Shown in pieces: positions 1-11,692 of a DNA stretch of 64,000 nt (position 1 is the first letter of the stretch; each line of letters opens with the position of its first letter). Position numbers and translations under genes: made by a program. Source of the DNA: Volutella citrinella (Eukaryota > Ascomycota > Sordariomycetes > Hypocreales > Nectriaceae); assembly GCA_034401135.1 (NCBI GenBank), contig JAWZSP010000002.1, positions 2,914,001 through 2,978,000 on the forward strand, written 5' to 3'. The notes beneath the pieces were generated by a model. That model was not told where the DNA came from and searched no databases. It saw nothing but the letters and a program-made list of their open reading frames with translations.

Positions 1-3000
1 TCTGGCGTTGTTCAGGTAGGCTGAGGAGTGGGTAGCTGCCAGCGCCGGTTTGTGCAGCGTCGCCAGGCAGTGAGTCGTCGAGAGCAGGGTGTTGGAGGGG
101 GACAGCGGGCGGTGGAGGTGTTGACGGACGACGTTTGCGAGTAACCGGAGGCCGAGGGGTGGAGTTGGTGGGATTCCACAGGCGAGCTGCGGATAGTCGA
201 CGGGCACGCCTCTGAGTTGAACCACCGGCACGAGGGCGGAAGGGTGAGACCAGGAACTGTGATGCTGCTTGGTGTCTGCCGTGAGTACGCGTAGATGGAG
301 GGTGATTCAAAGCCGCGGCGGCAATGTCAGCCGAGGTGACAGTACGAGGTTTCGCGAGTCCGGAATTGGCGGGCGCATCTATGGAGGCTGGATCGTTGGA
401 AGGGGGCGCTCGGGATGGTGGAGGATCCGTGGGAAACACGCTGACGGCACGGCCGTCGAGACGACCGCGCTGGGGAGGTTGTATGGCGGCGTCCGGGGCC
501 TCACGTTCACGTGAGCCAGGGAGTGTCTTGGATGCCGGCACTCGCGATGGATTTTGCCCTGGCTGTAGCGCGGCGACGGATTGCGGCGGCAGCAACGAGA
601 CGAGGCCGATTGATTGGCAGCGTAGATGCTAAGCGCCGGAGCCGGAGGAGGGTCAGCCTGGCAAGAGACACTAGCAATGTCTGTACAGGAAACAGCAGGC
701 GAGTTGACAAAGTTGGTGATGATCTTGGTGGAGCCGGCTTCGTGGGACAGAATTCCTCGCCAGGCCAACAAAGGGGAGAAACAGGAGATGAGGCGGAACA
801 GGGCGGAGGCTCCGACGACTGGCAGGTGACTGACTGGCCAATCACTGTGTGTAGCCCGGTTTGCAGCCCTGAGTGGTTGGGTCGGCTGGGGCTTCAGGGG
901 GGTCTCTCTGAATAGTTTAGTGGGCGGCTGACAAGGGATTGCCCCAGAGGCCAGCATCTCGGTTGTCCGTTCAGACCCAGCACAATGGACGCGTTTAAGT
1001 GCCTCCCACGTTAACCCAAGGCAGGCGGCTGGCCACCTGGCTCGGCCAAAGGCCCAGGTAAGACCTTGAACTTTCGAAGAATCCGGCAGCAAGAAAGAAG
1101 ATGAAATAAGGAAAAGAAGACCGTCGGGCTTATTAGTTGGCTGAGGTAGCAGTCTGCGTAGTGGGAGGCCGGATGCAAGGAGGAATACAGAACGAGCCCC
1201 ACACCTTCATTGGATAAGGCAAGGTATCTATATTCCGTCAATTCTGGCGTGCCAGTTGCCCTGTTAATGAGTGAATGGCCGATCGAGTTGGAGGCAGCCG
1301 AGGGAATGGCCGGTGAAGTATGGGGGGGCAAGAGATTCGAGGGAATGGGCGCGGATGGGCATGCAGTTTTAATACATCACACGCATCACATCTTCCAGGC
1401 GCGGCCACTCCCCGTCGCTGTCGTGTTCGGAGAATTACCCTGGCCCGTGGCTGATGCCAGAGGTTGCCAGCTCCATCCCTGGGGTTGGGGGGCAAATACT
1501 CAATACTTGGGACCCGATCTACGCCATCACTTCGCGCTGAGGCATTCGAGATGGGGCCACGACGCCCTGGTGCTTGGCAAACCCTCTTGAAGAAAAATCT
1601 TCCCCCTTGGGCCTCTCCCACTTGGACATGCATTACGCTGCAATCAATGAGGTCGCTAAACGGTATTCGGGGAGCTTGTGCGGGCGGTGAAGGGGGTTTC
1701 CTGTGGCATCATCCCTGTCGCTGCATCTTCATTGCATGAAGTTAATAAGAAGTCCAGCTCGGCCGCGTCAAATGATTGCAGAAAGAGGGGCGTCTGGGGT
1801 CACCACATGCGAGCCGTCTATAAGGCGATGTGCCCAGTGCAGCTCGCGGCATCTCCGTTGTCAGCTGCCCCCTGAGCCCGCAGCGAGATCAAATGTGAAG
1901 GATGCAGCCTGTCACTTGCAGAGCCGCTTACCAAGAGGTACAACAACTCAGGGGCGATTTTCGCCTCCGCAAATGACCAGTGCGATAACGTCGGCCGGCG
2001 CGGAGAGAGAGAGGTGCGAGAGTTGATAGTGCTGTTTCTAGGCAGGACACGGACTACAATCCACCACTCAGGTATTGTCCACCCTTGTGTCAGGCACAAG
2101 CGAGCTGAAAGCAGAAACTCGTGGCAACAATTGTGACGCAAATCCAACGTCGGGCGTCACAGCGAATGCTTAGCCGCACAACCACATAACAAGGACCATA
2201 GGAGCAGGTAGAAGAGCCTTGGCTTGTGTTTCAGCTATCCCTTTCCGAATCCCACAGTCAGAACAGCGGTGGAATCTGTTCAATGGCGAATTTTTGATCG
2301 CATACGCCGAGCCATGTTGTTGCAAATCGCCCGGAATTAATTCTTCGCCCTTTTAGCAAGACTTTTTTTTACTGCACACAGTCGTTATGGTAAGCTAAAT
2401 GATCGTATCGCTTTAGATTTCTGTTTAGTTATCGGCATGCCTGTTCTACCTTTTTTTCTAGGCCATGAAGTCAGGAAGCCTGGGAAGCATCTGTCTCTAC
2501 GCAGCTGTCACTACCCTAGATCTGCAAATGGCTTGCACTGATCCCCTGTTCACCTGTCAACCCTCAAGTGTCACTACAGCACATACCAGAGAACAGCGTT
2601 GCTAGCCCCGAGCCTCAGTTTTTAAGCTCAACTACTTCCCTTTCGAGTAGGATAGTGCCATGTATGGGTTTTTCTCGGAAACCCGGACCATGCGCATAGG
2701 TGCAGGATAATTGATGAGCGATGCCAAACTGCCCGAGCTTTGCTGCAAGCCAAACAAACACCCAACTACCACCTCACAAAGGGCGGAGAAGGTGCCTAAT
2801 GGGCAAAATGTTGAACCAGTTCTCATCAAAGACCCCGGTAGTTGAAAGGCTGAAAGAGTTCAAACGCGTCGCGCCCAAGAGCTTCACAGGAGCCATGAAC
2901 ATTGTGGATTGCAGAACTTCATGTTACAATTTCCACACAGAGTATCGATGGCTGCTGTTTCAATTCCGTCTCATTCATTGCGAGTCATGATGTGGTTGAA

Positions 3001-4346
3001 ACACATCGTCCAACATTCCTAGCTAGAGATGTGCGATGCAAAATCTCATCAACATTCCAAAAGAAATCTGTCCCTGAATGTTAGTTGTCTCCGTCACGCA
3101 TAATGTAAGCCTGTTCCCGAAAGATACACGCAGACTCCTCATATTCCCCAGGCGCACGTAGTGGGTAATGTACTATGTAGGCCCCTGGGAAGTGACGAAA
3201 TCGTGACTACTATTCTTGTACGCAATGGATTAAACGAGCTAAAAGTAACTCGAAGAACTGAAAGCACCTAGGCATAAAATGGCATGTGTTTCTACCCAAG
3301 ACCAAGCTGCCGCTTTGTCGAGTGTAATACTGTGTTGGTGGGCGGCCTCATGTACCGAACGCAAGAGTCAAGTGCAAAATTCACTTCATGATAAAAAACT
3401 AATTACAGACCCGAGTTTCTGCGAGTGCTTAGATCCTGTGGTTAGTCCAGTACTCTGAGTTCCATGTTCACAATAATTCTATGCGCATAGGAGTGAATAG
3501 GAAGGCCGTTCACATGGGAACATATTGCCGAGCTATGTGTATCGCAACCAATCGTTAGGTCCTGTGAGCATTCAGAAGCTAGGGTTAGGAAGTATTGTGA
3601 CGAAGAAAAGGCAAGTGTGATAAAATGAAAGGAAAACCGATTTGTTTTGTGATATCGCGGGTTTGCGTCGGAATACATCGATGGAATCAGAGAACGTATT
3701 TCGGTCCCTCTCGCCATGTTCGAGTAAACCAGTTGGCCTAGAGCTGCAGAATTACACGCACTCTTGAAATGATTGCCCGATGTGGACCATGAGGTCTGGA
3801 AACGGCTTTGCCAGCCATGACGCCGCTGAGAGCATCTTTTTTTGCCGAGGGCTGCGCTACTTCCTCATAACTGCATTATTGGCCGACGTTGCCTGCCGAC
3901 CACGCCAGACACCCGTGGGAGGGCGCCACTAAGCTGAGGTCGCCCAGTGACAAGCTGAGATCTATCAGTGCTAATGCTGACTACTGGGAGTAGTGCCTTG
4001 ATAGTAGTTAGTAGCAATGCCAAAGTATGTGACGTACGGCATCACGTCCACTCCTACTTCCCTTCTCCAGCTAAGCGGCCATCATCTGTTTCGTTCTGTG
4101 TTTTTCGGTAATCATCTCATTCTCTTCAGCCGAGGGAGGGTGTCTTTCCCTCAACCGTCGTCCCTCCCCAACCGCCGCCCCAAAACAGCAGTCCGAGCCT
4201 GGCCGTCGCGTGACCTGCCATGCACCGCAGTAGTAGCTGGTAGCAGCGTCCCTCCCTTCACTGGCAGCTACTATCCCTTTCGAGCAACGCACGCCAAGTC
4301 GTGACGCGCCGCCTCACAACCTCACACTCCGGGCCACCCAGCGGTC
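1..4346. other. Gene-free left flank
   Basis: No open reading frame here looks like a real protein. The longest (minus strand, 379-1092) has a scrambled composition, no domain and overlaps equally long frames on the other strand. The first 2 kb is fairly GC-rich. From about 2.2 to 3.8 kb it becomes more AT-rich, with T runs near 2363 and 3838. The last few hundred bases (about 4020-4346) are pyrimidine-rich and probably form the promoter and 5' leader of the gene starting at 4347. A lineage-specific gene with many small exons or a non-coding RNA cannot be excluded. Confidence 0.5.
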
Positions 4347-5986
4347 ATGACTGACGACGATATCATCACTACCGCGACAGCAGCCTCGCCGGGCACCTCG
4401 CCCACCAGCCGCACCCCAAAATCGGCGGGCGCGAGCTCCGGCGTCAGCTCCGGCTTCACCGTGGCCCCGCAGGCCCAATCCCACCCCCAAGCTCCGCCGC
4501 ACGGTGGACTCCGGCGTGCAATGACCGTTTCCGCCGGCGCAGACGACGCTTCCTCGTCGCGCAGGATACGCGCCCTCCAGAACTATCACAGCGGGCCTGA
4601 CCGGCCAACTTCGCCCGCTTTCGAGCCGCCGCCGCGCAGAAGTTCTAATTTCTCAGAGTACAGCCTCAACGAGGCTCGCGATATATTGAACCCACAGGTC
4701 CGCGACCGGCCCCATGTGGCATCGGCCAACGAAACCTCCTCCCTGGCATCACTCTCGCTGGCATTTGCCCTTTTGCCGGCGTTGGCTGGTGTGCTGTTTA
4801 AGAATGGCAGTGCCGTCGTCACAGATATTATGCTCTTGGGCCTCGCTGGCGTCTTCCTCCACTGGTCTGTAACGCAACCATGGTACGCCCACAGCCGGAC
4901 CCGCGTTCCGTGCTCTTAGATTCATCTGCCATGAATGGCACCGACGAAATTGCGCTTTTCTAACCTTCATACAGGACCTGGTATCACTCCGCACAGGAGG
5001 TAAGAATCCAACATGAAGCAAGCATGGACAACGCCATCGACGATGATAGCGACATTGAATCGTCCAGTCAGGGGCCACCACATCCATCCCCTCTCGACCA
5101 TGTCCCGGAGGAGGAGGAGGTCACACAACCTGGGCCACAGGATGAATCGATACCGAGATCGCAGACTGCACAACAGAGAGCGGCTCTCGCAGAGCTCTAC
5201 GTCTACGAGATCCTGGCGCTCGTGTCATGCTTCGCCCTGCCTCTCATCGGCGCATACCTTCTGCATGCCATAAGGTCTCAGCTCAGCCGCCCCTCGGAGG
5301 GCCTTGTTTCCAATTATAACCTGACAATCTTCCTCATGGTGTCCGAGCTGCGTGTCTTCTCACATATGATCAAGCTGGTGCAGTCACGAACACTCCACCT
5401 GCAGCGGGTTGTGCAGGGCAACTCCTCCGGCGGCCGGACACCGAACAACGCAGAGCTGCTGGATGGAGTCCTCTCGCGACTAGAAAGCCTCGAGGCGCGC
5501 TCTGCTGGCGATGCAGGCCTCACGGAACAGGGCAAGGCGGACCCCGCAAAGGCGAAACGGGATACGGCCATTGTCCGTGACGTGCGCAACGCGATACAAC
5601 CCGAGCTGGATGCGTTGAACAGAGCGGTGCGCCGCTACGAGAAGAAGGCGACATTGCTGCAGTTCCAGACCGAGTCGCGATTTGCCAATGTCGAAGCCCG
5701 GCTCGACGATGCCATAGCGCTGGCGGCGAGTGTCGCAAAGAATACGGCGTCGCACAACAAAATGCTCCTGTGGACCGTTGAGTCACTCACCGCCATGGTG
5801 TTGTTGCCGTTCAAAACACTCCTACGGATCCTCCTGCTCCCGCTCAGCACCCTGCTGGCATTAGCTAGCAAGAATAGGACAAAAAGCTCCGTGCCGAAGG
5901 TGTCGTCCCGCAGCAGCCGGGCAAAGCAGGCGGGGCAACCACGTTACAACGGGGATCGGGTGCCGAGCCGAGTGTCTAGGCGATAG
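4347..5986 (+). CDS. Multispan membrane protein of unknown function
   Basis: Two exons, 4347-4882 and 4975-5986. The 92-nt intron has a CTAAC branch site and splits a Trp codon; the product is 515 aa. Residues 1-125 are Ser/Thr/Pro-rich and look disordered. Two hydrophobic segments follow at about 132-150 and 157-175, then an acidic linker, another hydrophobic segment at about 251-278, an amphipathic coiled-coil stretch near 385-440, and a hydrophobic hairpin at about 442-478 before a basic tail ending in RVSRR. The transmembrane blocks resemble a conserved ascomycete protein of unknown function; I cannot name it. A GTAAGA donor-like sequence directly after the first exon-2 codons (near 4998) is read through in frame here. 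The gene sits alone between two long gene-free stretches. Coding status is well supported by frame-preserving splicing and ordered hydrophobic blocks; function is unknown. Confidence 0.8.
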
Positions 5987-8900
5987 ACATGACGGAAACT
6001 TTTGCGCCGTAATATGGTTTGCCTTCCATGACCAATTACCCTTGATCATGCTATTTTTACTGTAGCATGCTCTCAGTCCTATGGTATAACGCAACGGCTG
6101 GACGTTACCAACAGGACCACAACGATACACGAGCTGTTACCCAGTACTCGTATGGGCCTGGGTGGGGGATTGAGAACATGCCGTTGGGACTACGGTACAC
6201 TGCCAACGAGCACGGTCGCTGCACAGTAGACTCTGGGCCGGTTGGAGAAAATAAACAGCTTTTCTCCTTCCCATTCGCTCACGCGTGCGTCTGTTGTCGG
6301 CTTATCGCGAACCTCGAGGTCGAGAGTCGGGACGAGCTGGCAAGCGGGACGTTGGGCTCGGTCAGATGGTGTGCATGAATTTGGCATGTCTCGGAGCGCT
6401 CCTAGCTCCGGCAGTGACTGGACGCCATATCAGCTCGGCGGCACGGCAGCTCCGCTAGGCTGAGGGTCAAACAGCAGCCTCGATGTTTCGGATGAAGCTG
6501 GTGACTCGGCGAGGCTAACAAAGATAGTGCGCTTCCTTAGGTGGGAGGGTGAGATGGATTGGATTGACCCGCCGTCCAAAGCGCCAGCCGAAAATGAGAT
6601 TGACGGTGGCACGTACCGTGGGCGTGGGTGGACGCTTGGATGTGCAGGGAAAGAGTTTGGCCCTTGGCAGTGCTAACCTCGGAGCGAGATGAGGTCATCA
6701 TCTTCCACGTGGTGATGCTCCCGTCATCCGGCCGGTGTGTCGTGCGCGCGCGGTCGGGACAATTGTTCGTCTCGGGCCGGATGCTTGGATGAACACACCT
6801 TAATGTACCAAGTATTGTATAATGCCTTAGTAGCGGTGTTACAATGGCCGGCTACGGAGTATAAAAAACCTAATCAACGAATCCATTCAGCGGTACACCA
6901 AGCAGCCTCCTCGCAGGGTTGAAACTGGAGCCACGAATGGTCAACTTGGGACGGGGCGGGTATGAAGTGACAGTTTCACTGCGCCTTCATTTGGGTACTG
7001 CGACTGAGTACGCAGGAGCCAAGAATGGAAAGGGCGCACATACAGTGCTAAGAGTACTGTATCGCACCGTCCTGTCCTGTGCGCATGGGGTACAGTTGGA
7101 TCCACTATGGTGGCATCTCATGCAATATGCACCTGGCGCAAAGCAGGAGCTGAAGTTCATGCGTTGCAAATGTCGACCAGGCAGTCTGGTCCGCTTGCAT
7201 AAACCCAAGGATGTTGGGGGCGCTCTCAGTCAGCGCCGAGAGGCGGCCCGGGCAGTGCGTGTTCCAGTTGAGCTGCGACGGGTGTGTTACCACCAGCAGG
7301 TCTAGCACCAAGTACGTCCGTAAGGTATAGGTACCTTAACCTACCGACTAATGTACGTGGAATGGCGCATGCATTGCCCATGGCCATTGAGGCCATCACT
7401 GTGGCAAAGTAATGTGGTATTTGGCGGATGATCATCCCGAGACGAGATACGCGAAGACTAATATCTAATTATTAATTACTCCGTAATGCTGCGCGCTTTG
7501 CGAGAAAGACAGCCCTGTGCTGGGCAAGAGGACGATCACGCGTCGGTCGATGTCAGTATAAAGAGCAGCAAGAGTGGGGCCTAATCTTAAACGCGTCGGT
7601 GAGGCTGCGCTGGTAGGGCCCGCGCAGCGTTACGCTAGACGTGCTAAATCGTCCAGGGGGGCGTGGCAGCCGAATATAGTGCACTCTGGATTTCAGTCCG
7701 CGTTACTGCTCTGACTGGCGGAGAGCAATGTGAAGTGAACGTGAACCGTGGGCCGAATAAAAAAAAACCCGATGATGGGGCACCTGGGACCCTGAAATTC
7801 CTGAATAACGGCAAGCTAGGTCGCGGGGCTGGCTCACTGGCCAGCCTCTGAGTCCAGCTGAGGTTTTTCTTTTTTTTTTTCCCCAACTGGGAACGAGGAC
7901 AGCAACGCAGCGTGCCATCCTGGCCCATTGTACAGCCCCCGGAAGCTCTTCTCTGCCGTTCCCGACATGCTGTGCAACTGCTACCTTTGGTGCGTCAGGA
8001 GTCAGGACCAGCCTTTCATCATGCCTTGGCTCGTCTAAGAAGCGAGGGCGAGAACAGGGGACGGCAAATCCACAAGTCGTCCGAGGCAGAATTGGAAACC
8101 TGGCGTCCCTTTTACGACTTTCCTCGCCTCTTGTAACAAGAATTGATTATGCGGTGTAGCGGATTGCTAGTTGTGGTTCTCAACTCCTTCGCCACACTGG
8201 ATGGATGGATGCATCTTATCAGGGCTACTATAGACGGACAACAGTCGAAGCACGGCCCGTGGCTGAGGATTTCGACAGCTGGCTGGGTCCGTGAAGGCGG
8301 TAAGTAAGGATCCTGCTGTGGGAACAACGGGTTGCGTGCGGCCGATTGCAGATCGATGTGATGAGAACTAGGGACCTGTGCAGACGACTAGAGTGCTGCG
8401 CGCTGCACGGATGCCTGGTCGATGATTTGCGGACGTGTCACGGTAGTATCCAGCCCAATGAGACCAGGTCCTTGCATTAAGTCGCAATCCCGCCCAAAAA
8501 AGGAGGGCCAGACAGGAGACCAGACAATGGTGAGTAGAAGCTGAGGTCGGGCCACAGGAGGAACAGGAAAACTCTGCCGGGTTGGCCCATGTTGGTCCTA
8601 ATTACAGACAAGGGACCTCGTCCGAGCGTCCCCCCAGGCGGATGACAGCAGAGTGGAGAGTTGAGAGCGGATGTGCAACGGTGACGGGCCCGGGCGCCTG
8701 TTCTGGAAGCCTGAACTGACGAGTGAACTGAACCGGACGGTGGTGAACCGTGCAAGTGACCAGGCCCTGCCGCCTCGACTTGACCTGAAGCCTCCGGGGA
8801 ATTTCACCAAATTGGACCTTGATGCAACCGCGAATTTTCTTGTGCGATATTGTACAATACAGGAGTTGTGAGGTAGGTAGGTTCTACTGGTAGCTATCTG

Positions 8901-11692
8901 TGTTCCGAGACATGATCGTATTCCCGTAACCCGGGACATTACATGTTGCTTGGCTGAGTCTTTGGGTCGAGTCGACCGACAAACCGAATCCAAGTCCAAC
9001 CCCCCCTCATCCAAGCCGTGGTCTCGTCGAGGGTCGACAACCAGCGCATTGGGCCGAGGAACTGCGTGCATTATGGCTGGCTGGAACCTTGCCCTGTCGA
9101 TGCCAACACAACGCAGATCCCCACACACGCCATTGCACCACACCGCACAGCACAGCACAGCTCAGCTCAGCCCGGCGCATGGCCGCCGGGCTGGTCAGAG
9201 AGGCGCACGGGCGCAAGTCACCGACGACGGGGGGGCTCTGACCGGCAGCTGCGAGTTCTGACATGCGAATGTGTGAATTGGCCTATCATGGGGTCCCGTG
9301 GCATCAGAGATGGACTGGGTGGCTGCGGAGCTGGAGGCGGTGGCTGCATGCGTTGTACGCTGCTGGGACGCCCACGGCCCAGGCTTCACAAGGGTCTTTC
9401 TGCTACGTGTGTCGATGGCAACGGCTGGAAACGAGAAAAGCCGTCTGCATTTGGCTCCGGCCGTGTGTGTGTGTTGCTCAAACGGCGGGCCTTGGAGAAG
9501 GTTTGCTTAGTCGCCCTCACCAGCGCATGGCTTGTCTCAAACCAGCCTCGCGCGCCCTGCCACTCGGGGAGGAGGTCTCAAAAAGTGCTGACATCATTAC
9601 GTGCAGACACGGGGCTGCGCTGAATGTCTTTTGTCTCTCTCAAAGACGAGATCCTCGTCCTTGCAGTGTTTGTGCAACTCTGAACGGATGAATCATGAAG
9701 CTGTTGATCGCTCAACTAGCTGACGTTGTCTCGAGGCAACTGACCGAACGCTTTGGGCACCTCGAAAACTGCACGAGGCTCCACGAGTGACGAGTCCAGG
9801 CTTTGTAATTGTGATTCGATGGGGGGGAGTGGCGGAGAAAACTAAGGTAGCCCATTATTAGCTACGACTACTACGTAGTAGTAATCTAGACGGAGGCGGA
9901 GGCCAAATTCGCTTCCGCAAACCGGCACAAATCCCCTGTCGCCGCCAGTGTCTTGGTGCCGGTGTGTTGGGTGGGCGCCGCAGCAGAGGCCGAGCTCAGT
10001 CGTAATCATTACACGTACCCTCCATACCTTGTAATAGCCGGAGACGTTAAAGTCAGGTTTCTTTTCGTCCAATGTTTAGTGGCTGGGCTCTCTCATCAGC
10101 CAGTCGCGCAGCTGATCCAACCACAGGTGCATCCTCGAATGTACCTGGCCGTACCGCAGCGCAGCGCAGCGCGCACCGACCCGCCCCGCGCCGATGTGAT
10201 GTCTGGATGAGTGCCACAACTACCGGCTGCTGCGTGTGCCTCATCTCTCGCAGCGGCACTCTGCTGACGCCACAATCGGGGAAGTGCTCTGGCGCGTAGC
10301 CTGCTGGCCAGCCAACACTGAAAAAGGGCAGAGCAAATGGGGGCGAATATTGGTTGCTGCTGTACTTGTCAAGCAAGCATGCTCTGCCTGCACCTTCGAA
10401 ATAACCCATTCGCTAAGGGCGATCTGCGTGCGTGGGCGCGGGTAAGATGGGCGCCCTGGTAAGCGAGCCTGCCCCGACCTCATGGCTTGCCAGGTCTGGT
10501 GAGGCCTGACTGGATGTTTCCTGTTTCGCTCATCCCAGCTCGCCCGCAGCTGTCCCCCCCACCAGTCAGACCAGCCCGCAGAGAGGGGGGTATGGATCGC
10601 GGGTACCTGAGTGACCCACCCCCCTATGCCTGCTCATTCACTTGGACAGCACGTCCTGTCCTATCTAATGAGGGCGCTTGGTGGGGCGCATCGGAGCCAG
10701 GTGGGTGGGTCAGGCCAAGCTGGGGCCCTGGGCTGGCTGGTGGGCCACGGGTGGGCTGGTAGGCCAGCCCTAGCTCCGGCTGGCCCGCGTCTAAGTCGTC
10801 TGGTCCTTCGCTCTCATCACGACACCACAGCGTCACAGGAGGGCCATGGGAAATTGGCCCGGATGAGGCCTGCGCCTCTGCCTCCTCCACGCCATGTGTG
10901 TCGTCGCCACCTATCGCCGGCTTTCCGGGGGGCATCCATGCCATCTCCGCGCAGTCCCGCTGTGTGAGTCGAGAGCGCCCCAGATCTGGCGGAAAGCTAA
11001 ATTAACAATCGAATGCACGTCCAGCCGCGATGCCACCATGACACTCTTCCCCCCCTCCTCTTATTGCTCCCTCCCTCCCCCCTCACCCCATTTCGCACTG
11101 CTCTCGTTTTGTCCTCTTGGCTGCTGCGTGCTCTCCCGTTTCTTTCTGTCTTTCGTTTCCGTGCCACCGGTCCAGGAAGTTAATCGGCCAGGCATATGTG
11201 AGCTGCTCTCCCTACAACTGGCGCGTGTCTTTGCATCTCCCGAATACCCCCCGTCGCTCTAGCAAGCGGAAGGCCAAGCCGTCTTCGAACCACGACTCGA
11301 CCCCTGTCCCGCCAGCCTTGACTTGCTTGCCGCCTCTCAATTCTCACACACCCCAGAAGTGATCGAGGCTGGATCACATTGTCTCACATCCCGCAGCCAG
11401 GCCGACCAAAGCAGACGGGTCAGGTTAATTACTGGTGCTTGTAGCGTCGCTTTGCTAGCATCGTTTCTGGGCAGCTACGGACTCATTCCATATCTTACCC
11501 CCGCGGCTAGTCTGGAGACACTTTTCTCTCTACTAACTTACATCGGCTGACACTGCCTGCGATCACGGAACCCGACCATGCTCTGGAGGTCTGTCGACCC
11601 CGTTGTAAGGAAATCGACTTGACAAGCCAGTCACTACCACCTCTTGAGGTCACTACTTACCTCTTGAGGGATTCGCTAAGAAACAACCAACC
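5987..11692. other. 5.7 kb gene-free region
   Basis: No reading frame here carries recognisable protein features. Visible structure includes an AT-rich patch with an ACTCCGTA element near 7470-7485, a T run at about 7867-7880, a CACAG/CTCAG tandem tract at about 9148-9176, a short GCAGC tandem near 10155-10172, a G-rich imperfect GGCTGG repeat at about 10680-10790, and a strong C/T-rich tract at 11041-11110. That tract and the sequence after it probably serve as promoter and long 5' leader of the gene starting at 11693. The frames at 8598-9158 (-) and 9018-9623 (+) look like chance openings in GC-rich DNA. Confidence 0.5.
10680..10790 (+). repeat. G-rich GGCTGG imperfect repeat
   Basis: This stretch repeats GGCTGG/GGTGGG-like units, with many GGG runs on the + strand, mostly separated by short loops. 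It is low-complexity and could fold into a G-quadruplex, although at least one loop is longer than the usual seven bases. It lies about 0.9 kb upstream of the DUF4203 gene. No coding potential is visible in it. Confidence 0.45.

Noticed and set aside
379..1092. 237-codon minus-strand frame at the left end
   Set aside because: There is no domain, hydrophobic pattern or plausible codon usage, and it overlaps several other long frames on both strands.
9018..9623. 201-codon + strand frame in the gene-free region
   Set aside because: It starts with GTG, has low-complexity Arg/Gly composition and covers the CACAG tandem tract; it looks like chance.
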